Of a stretch of DNA of 64,000 bases, positions 44,601 to 64,000 are shown one piece after another. Source of the DNA: Vicugna pacos. Its lineage: Eukaryota; Chordata; Mammalia; Artiodactyla; Camelidae. The notes under the pieces are model-generated. The model saw nothing but the letters and a program-made list of their open reading frames with translations. It was not told the DNA's origin and did no database searches. The position numbers and the translations under genes are program-made. Each line of letters begins with the position of its first letter. The stretch's first letter is position 1. The stretch covers positions 57,531,183 to 57,595,182 of the forward strand of contig NC_133002.1 of the NCBI RefSeq assembly GCF_048564905.1, in the 5' to 3' direction.

Positions 44601-45480
44601 AGGTCAAGCTGCCACTTGAGATCCAGGAATGCCCAGCTACTCAGCCCCTACTAGGTCATAGAGACTAGACCTTTCCAGTCCAGTAGTTAGCCTCAACTAC
44701 TGTCGCCCCTTTGAGGCTGGTCACCACACCCTTACCAAGCAGAGTTACCCACCTCCCTGAATCCGGATGAGATTCCCTCTGCTGGGAGCTGGGTAAGAAC
44801 CCAAAGAAAGCAGAAGCCCTGGGCCCAAAACGATGGTACAACCTGCAGTCCCACAGGCCACCAGCAGAGGGCGGGCCTGCCTGCTCCTGGGGAAAGCTGG
44901 GCCGGCGGGGCAGGAGAGGGGCCAGCCGGGGTCAAGGCTTCCTTCCCCAGAGTGACTCAACTGGGCTTGACAGGCGGATGTGAGCAGTGAAAGGGTGATC
45001 CGTTCAGAAGAAGGAGAGATGCTGGCCAGGGTAAGTGACTGGCTAGGGGTAGAGGGGGATGCAGCCGGAGGATGGCCATTGAAGATACTCTCTCCCTGGC
45101 AGGAGTACGGAGTTCCCTTCATGGAGACCAGCGCCAAGACAGGCATGAATGTGGAGTTGGCCTTTCTGGCCATTGCCAAGTGAGCGATGAACCGGGAAGG
45201 GAACACGCAGGGCAGGGTGACACCATCTGGGAATCCAGTAGGGCCTGGCCCCTGGCCCAGCCCCTGGGTCCACCTACATTCTCTATCGGAGGCCCATTTG
45301 CCCCAGGGCCCTGGGAGTGGGAGAATGCTCAGCTCCCTACTCCCTGCCCAGCCCATTTTTTCTTCCTCTTCAAGGGAGCTGAAATATAGAGCCGGGCGGC
45401 AGGCTGATGAACCCAGCTTCCAGATCCGAGACTACGTGGAATCCCAGAAGAAGCGGCCCAGCTGCTGCTCCTTCTTTTGA
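38559..45480 (+). CDS. RAB37: RAB37: Rab small GTPase, complete canonical coding region in 9 exons
   Basis: The coding sequence joins 38559-38651, 41411-41521, 42611-42652, 43154-43220, 43322-43374, 44333-44398, 44974-45030, 45103-45179 and 45375-45480. All junctions are GT-AG and in phase. The total is 672 nt and 223 residues, the length I recall for human RAB37. GTPase motifs: GDSGVGKT (P-loop), ATVGIDF (switch I), WDTAGQE (switch II), GNKAD (guanine base) and ETSAKT. The C-terminus ends CCSFF; the two cysteines are the expected geranylgeranylation sites that anchor the protein to vesicles. RAB37 is related to RAB26 and acts in regulated exocytosis, for example of mast-cell granules. A second version of exon 2 lies at 34156-34266. 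Confidence 0.97.
38652..41410 (+). other. RAB37 intron 1
   Basis: Between exon 1 and exon 2, GC-rich at its start. No further exon or clear repeat was recognised; scattered open frames match nothing. Confidence 0.7.
41411..41521 (+). CDS. RAB37: RAB37 exon 2: canonical P-loop and switch I
   Basis: This 111-bp exon is phase 0 on both sides, with acceptor tcctag and donor gtgagg. It encodes [18 protein letters not shown], then the effector region ATVGIDFR. The P-loop Lys-Thr binds the phosphates and Mg2+; the Thr of switch I completes Mg2+ binding in the GTP state. It has the same length and phase as the alternative exon at 34156. Confidence 0.97.
42611..42652 (+). CDS. RAB37: RAB37 exon 3: interswitch strand
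   Basis: This 42-bp exon is phase 0 (acceptor tctttcag, donor gtgaga) and encodes [14 protein letters not shown], the strand pair between switch I and switch II. It follows either version of exon 2. Confidence 0.95.
43154..43220 (+). CDS. RAB37: RAB37 exon 4: switch II
   Basis: This 67-bp exon ends in phase 1 and encodes [20 protein letters not shown]. It holds the DTAGQE motif with the Gln needed for GTP hydrolysis and the Rab-type YYRDA signature. Confidence 0.96.
43322..43374 (+). CDS. RAB37: RAB37 exon 5
   Basis: This 53-bp exon (acceptor cctgcag, donor gtaggt) encodes [18 protein letters not shown], the core strand and following helix of the Rab fold, including the Rab signature LLLYDIT. 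Confidence 0.95.
44333..44398 (+). CDS. RAB37: RAB37 exon 6
   Basis: This 66-bp exon is phase 0 and encodes [15 protein letters not shown] and on to LLGNK. It supplies the NK part of the guanine-binding NKxD motif; the AD is contributed by exon 7. Confidence 0.95.
44974..45030 (+). CDS. RAB37: RAB37 exon 7
   Basis: This 57-bp exon is phase 0 (acceptor ttgacag, donor gtaagt) and encodes [19 protein letters not shown]. The leading Ala-Asp completes GNKAD. Confidence 0.95.
45103..45179 (+). CDS. RAB37: RAB37 exon 8
   Basis: This 77-bp exon encodes [20 protein letters not shown] and on to AIAK; the last Lys codon is split AA|G across the donor gtgagc. ETSAK is the third guanine-contact motif. 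Confidence 0.95.
45375..45480 (+). CDS. RAB37: RAB37 exon 9: hypervariable C-terminus and prenylation motif
   Basis: The final coding exon, acceptor cttcaag, encodes [13 protein letters not shown] and on to SCCSFF and TGA at 45478-45480. The CC pair is the double geranylgeranylation site. The recalled human end is CCSFM, so the last residue differs. Confidence 0.95.
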
Positions 45481-47040
45481 ATCCCAAGGGTCTGAGAGCA
45501 AGCTCCGCAAGGATGCAGCCTTCTCCCTCAGACCGGGTTTAGTCTGAGTGACTGAGCCAATGGGGAGAGAGTTGAGGGGACCCAGCGCACGGCCCCTTCT
45601 CTGAAGGAGCTGTCCTCCCGCCCCTACCCTAGTTCCTGTAGCTTCCCTGCATTCCGGGGGGAGGGCAAAATATTTATATTTCATTTTAATGATACATAAT
45701 TTAATCAAAGTAGTACCAGAAGACTGCAGAAGGGAGCTGGTGGCCCTTATGCCTTCTAGTGCTAGGACATAGGGGCCTGGGCCTCCCTCCTGGCCAACAT
45801 GAGAGTGGTATTACTCCAACTCCACACTAGGGGGCACTGATGCACTTCTGGAGCATGAGGGCAGATAGTGACCCCATTCCCACTCTTCTGCTGGTGAGAG
45901 GCAGAGCAGACCCAGGCCTTCATTTCCTCCCACTCCCCAGAGAACAATCTTCCCCAGTGAGCAGGGCCCTTATGTGGGCAACCAAAGCCTCAGGGAAGGT
46001 GAGACATGGAGATTGGCCAGGGACCCAGCTCCCTGGAGGGGAAGAGGAGTAGCAGAGATTAGGTCTGGCTGGCTGGCTACCTCTGGCCTTACTAGTCCCT
46101 CTCTGGGAGATGGACCCCTTTTCCTCCAGCCCACAAGCACTTTAGGGCACCTGGAAACATTTGGTTCCTATTCTCCAGACCTCAGATCCCAGGGGAGCCC
46201 CTCCTCCCTGAATCTCTGGTCTTATCTGCCTTTGTGCCTGTGCCCCTAGACACCAAAGGTCACAGATAGGGAAAGGTTATTCCGCTGCCCCTACCCTCTG
46301 GCTGGTATGCAGCCCATGGGCTACTTCTCCAAGCAGCCAGAGTGCTTCTCCTGCATAAAAAGCCAGATAAAGAGGAAGCCAGCACTCATGGAGTAGGTGG
46401 GAGGCAGAAGGGGGCAAACCTCACCCCATATGTAACCCCCTAAACCCAAGTGCTGCCTCTTCCCTGATCACCCACATCCTTCTCTTCTCAGACACACATC
46501 AGGGCCAAAACTGCTTTATCTCCCTTTGTACTGAGCCAGGTTAGGGAACTAGAGTTCCTCCGTTTCTGGGTGAACCAATGCATTGTATGCAATACAAGGT
46601 CATATGGGTAAGATTTAGGGGGGCGGGGGGAGGAGCGGGGAGAGGCAGAAATGGGAGGACCGAGGTCACATGTCTCCCAAAGCCCTGACCCCAGCAATGG
46701 GAAGAGGGCAGGAGACACACAGATTATGACTTAGAGGTACCTTTACTCCTGCTCTGTATGCCAGGGGCGGGGGAGAGGGGTGAGAAAGGTATGCACTGCA
46801 CATTTCTGAGGCTACTGCATTTGCTTTCAAGGCAGAAATCTTGCTCTCTGAGCAGAGTCAGCAGCTCCAACTCGGCCGGCCGATAAGGAAGCTCTTCGAG
46901 GCCTCTCCCAGGAGGAGCAGGGAGGAGCCTGACCTTGTCAGGTTCTTCTGGGGCCCAAGGCAGGTCCCAGGCGATTCAGTCACATAGGGCCTCTAGCGTT
47001 TATGTTTTTCAGAATTAAATTGCAGTATTTTGGAAAGCAC
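45481..47040 (+). other. RAB37: RAB37 3' untranslated region with probable poly(A) signal
   Basis: From the RAB37 stop codon, no further coding exon is seen. An ATTAAA hexamer at 47014-47019 is followed by GT-rich DNA at 47069-47090 (tggtgtgtgctttgggg), the usual layout of a cleavage and polyadenylation site. An AT-rich patch with no AATAAA lies at 45668-45710. The 3' end could therefore be near 47035, giving a UTR of about 1.55 kb. This is inferred from signals only. Confidence 0.5.
47014..47019 (+). terminator. Candidate RAB37 poly(A) signal (ATTAAA)
   Basis: The ATTAAA variant hexamer is followed about 50 bp later by a GT-rich element, and the NHERF1 CpG island begins about 0.9 kb further on. 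Confidence 0.45.
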
Positions 47041-47884
47041 ACCCTGTCCGCTGCTTCTTTGAGATACACATGGTGTGTGCTTTGGGGTGAGGGGGATCGT
47101 GTTGAAAAGATTGTTGTTGCTTGTCACTGACTGCCAAAACCATTTGATCCTCATCCTTCAATATCCCCAACTGGTCACCTCACCCTTAACAGACTGCCCC
47201 CAGCCTCTGTGATCAGCCTCTCAACTGAAAGCAGCTGAAAGAAGGTTTATCTTACAGTCCTAATCATTTTTCTTTCTCTATTGAAAAAAACCAGGGCTCC
47301 TTTTCTTGTGAACTGTACCCAGAGATTGGTTACCTGACTCTGTTCTGCCTCTCCCCACCCCCACCCACCTCCCTAGCCAAAAGCCGACGCCAATGCCCAC
47401 TCCATGGCCCTAGCGGCCTGTCTTCGCTGGGCAGTACTGTGAAGCCTCGGGCTCTCTGCTGAGCCCTCACATTGTCCCAGCGAGGATCAGAGCCCGCACC
47501 CCTATTAGCAGGTCCTGAGACCCTCCTACTAACGGGAAAATATCGTTATTCAAACTACTCTGTTGGATCTGAGGTGGACCTCGGTCTTATTGGTCTTATT
47601 TCGTAAGACTGCTGAGACCTCGCAGTCCCGGAGCTGGAGCGGTTTTCCTGGCAACAGTCGTCCCCGTCCCCACCCCCACCCCCACCCCCACCTGGAGCTG
47701 CACGCTTTGCCTAAAGGCTGTTAAACGTTAAGGTCCTTTATCCTAGGGTTGGCTCTCCTCAACTCCGGACACTGGTGGGGGGGACATCAGAACAGAGCCT
47801 GAGGGCTGCTCTGCCCTGTACCAGGAACTAGCCCCCGCCCCCTCCCCCTCCCTGAGCCGCAACTCCAGCCACTTGGTAACAAAC
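47041..47884. other. Intergenic gap between RAB37 and NHERF1
   Basis: No gene seen. A CCCCCA repeat lies at 47667-47692. The two genes are in tandem and less than 1.5 kb apart. Confidence 0.6.
47667..47692. repeat. CCCCCA tandem repeat
   Basis: About four perfect hexamer units just upstream of the NHERF1 CpG island. Confidence 0.9.
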
Positions 47885-62952
<15,068 letters not shown>

Positions 62953-64000
62953 GTAAAGACAGGCCCCTAACTGCTTCTCTGGCTCTCAGACCCTGGGCTG
63001 CGGGAGAACCGGGGCAGCGGAAGAAGGGTGGAAGGGGGCGGGTTGGGGAGGAGGCGTCTGGCTCAGGTTGAAACTCCAGTTTCCAAGCTGCTCCCTCCTG
63101 AGCCCAGCTGTGTAACTACTCTTATATCCCTCAGCCCCTGCCTGGGGCCTGCGCGGGAGGGAGACGGCTGGCCAGGCCCCTCTGCAGGCCGCCATCCTGG
63201 GTGACAAGCTCCACCCCCAACTCCCCACCATACAGAAGAGGCCATTCTTCCCCCCAAGAACAGAGCTTCAGTGTCTGGCCGTGCGCTGCCCAGCCCCTGC
63301 TACTTCCAGTCTGGGTTGGAAGAACAAAGCCCCTCCTCCCCGGGCAGAAGGGAAGAGAAGGCAGTGGAGGCGGGTGGTAGGGAGAGATGGCGAGGCCTGG
63401 TGCCAGCTGGGGCCACAGAGGAACCCAGGCAGGAGCTGAGCGCCAAGATGCAGCCCTGGCCAAGGCCTTCGCTCTGGGATGGGCCGACTCAGGGTCGGAC
63501 CATGGAGCGGGAGCTCTCGGCAGGGTCTGCTCAAAGGTTTCCCTTCTCCGAGGGACACAGCAAAGGGAGTGGCCCTGGACCACCTGAACCATGTCACTCC
63601 GTCTGTGGGTCTAGAACTCTCATCCACCTTATTCCTTCAAAGCCCTTTATGGCTATTTGGAGTTAAGATTTCAAGAATCCTGGGGTCAAGTCCAAGTAAA
63701 CAGTTGGGTGGGCTGCAGGAGACTCAGGGCGCATCGCACGTGTTCCCCATGCCAAGCAAAGATGCTCCCCACACTCCAAGAAGCCGCTCCTCGGTCACTG
63801 ACCCAGGAGGCAGGCTGGCCCCAAAGGCTACATTGAGAGGACTAGGGGGTTGAGAAATTCAGCTAATCCCATGATGGTCCCTCCCGCCTTGGTGGCAGAA
63901 TCAGGCTGCCCTCTGATCCTTGGAAGAATGTAAAAATGTAAATCCCTGAGGCTCAGGCAGTGGGGCTCTGAGGTGGGCGGTGAGGGCTTGAGTGGAACTT
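62953..64000 (+). other. NHERF1 intron 4, running off the right edge
   Basis: No exon matching the NHERF1 tail was found here. The open frames seen have no family resemblance. Confidence 0.6.

Larger units (their letters stand above)
41522..44973 (+). other. RAB37 introns 2 to 6 (with exons 3-6 inside)
   Basis: The introns are 41522-42610, 42653-43153, 43221-43321, 43375-44332 and 44399-44973. Nothing beyond ordinary intron sequence was recognised, except a short 13-bp tandem repeat (actaatcaatcac) at 43968-43994. Confidence 0.75.

Noticed and set aside
45668-45710. AT-rich patch as RAB37 poly(A) site
   Set aside because: No AATAAA or ATTAAA hexamer is present there; the signal at 47014 is better.
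62953-64000. Search for NHERF1 exon 5 and the ezrin-binding tail
   Set aside because: No peptide resembling the known tail was found before the window ends.

Overview
This window is mammalian nuclear DNA, most likely from a camelid (camel, llama or alpaca). The organism call rests on four copies of a tRNA-derived SINE of the camelid Vic type at about 5.6, 16.9, 19.2 and 31.0 kb. It also rests on an artiodactyl-type LINE-1 tail near 0.9-1.1 kb and on gene order matching human 17q25.1. The species itself cannot be read from the sequence.

Three host genes could be assembled exon by exon with consistent splice phases. CD300LF lies on the minus strand (coding 24340 down to 8153, seven coding exons, 303 residues). 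It encodes a myeloid inhibitory receptor with a signal peptide, one V-type Ig domain, a Thr-rich stalk, a transmembrane helix and a tail carrying several tyrosine motifs. RAB37 lies on the plus strand (coding 38559-45480, nine exons, 223 residues) and encodes a Rab GTPase of secretory granules. NHERF1 (SLC9A3R1) lies on the plus strand from 48321; four coding exons with both PDZ domains are present, and the C-terminal exons with the ezrin-binding tail lie beyond the right edge.

The most interesting feature is a second version of the RAB37 nucleotide-binding exon at 34156-34266. It is 111 bp, phase 0 on both sides, and encodes a P-loop and switch I that match the canonical exon 2 (41411-41521) at 22 of 37 residues. 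It sits upstream of the canonical first exon, so it can only be used by transcripts from a promoter further left, probably outside the window. Such a transcript would span CD300LF, which would then lie antisense inside a RAB37 intron. I recall a human RAB37 isoform with a very similar alternative segment, so this is probably a conserved but little studied isoform rather than a new gene.

Layout: 1-8.1 kb is noncoding flank with microsatellites, MIR, LINE and LTR relics. 8.1-24.4 kb is CD300LF, whose 10.5-kb first intron is packed with old LINE-1 pieces. 24.4-38.0 kb is noncoding apart from the alternative RAB37 exon. 38.0-47.0 kb is RAB37 from its GC-rich promoter to a probable poly(A) signal at 47014. 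47.9-48.9 kb is the NHERF1 CpG island with three inverted CCAAT boxes. 48.8-64.0 kb is NHERF1 introns and exons. No CRISPR array, tRNA gene, rRNA gene or bacterial-type element was seen.
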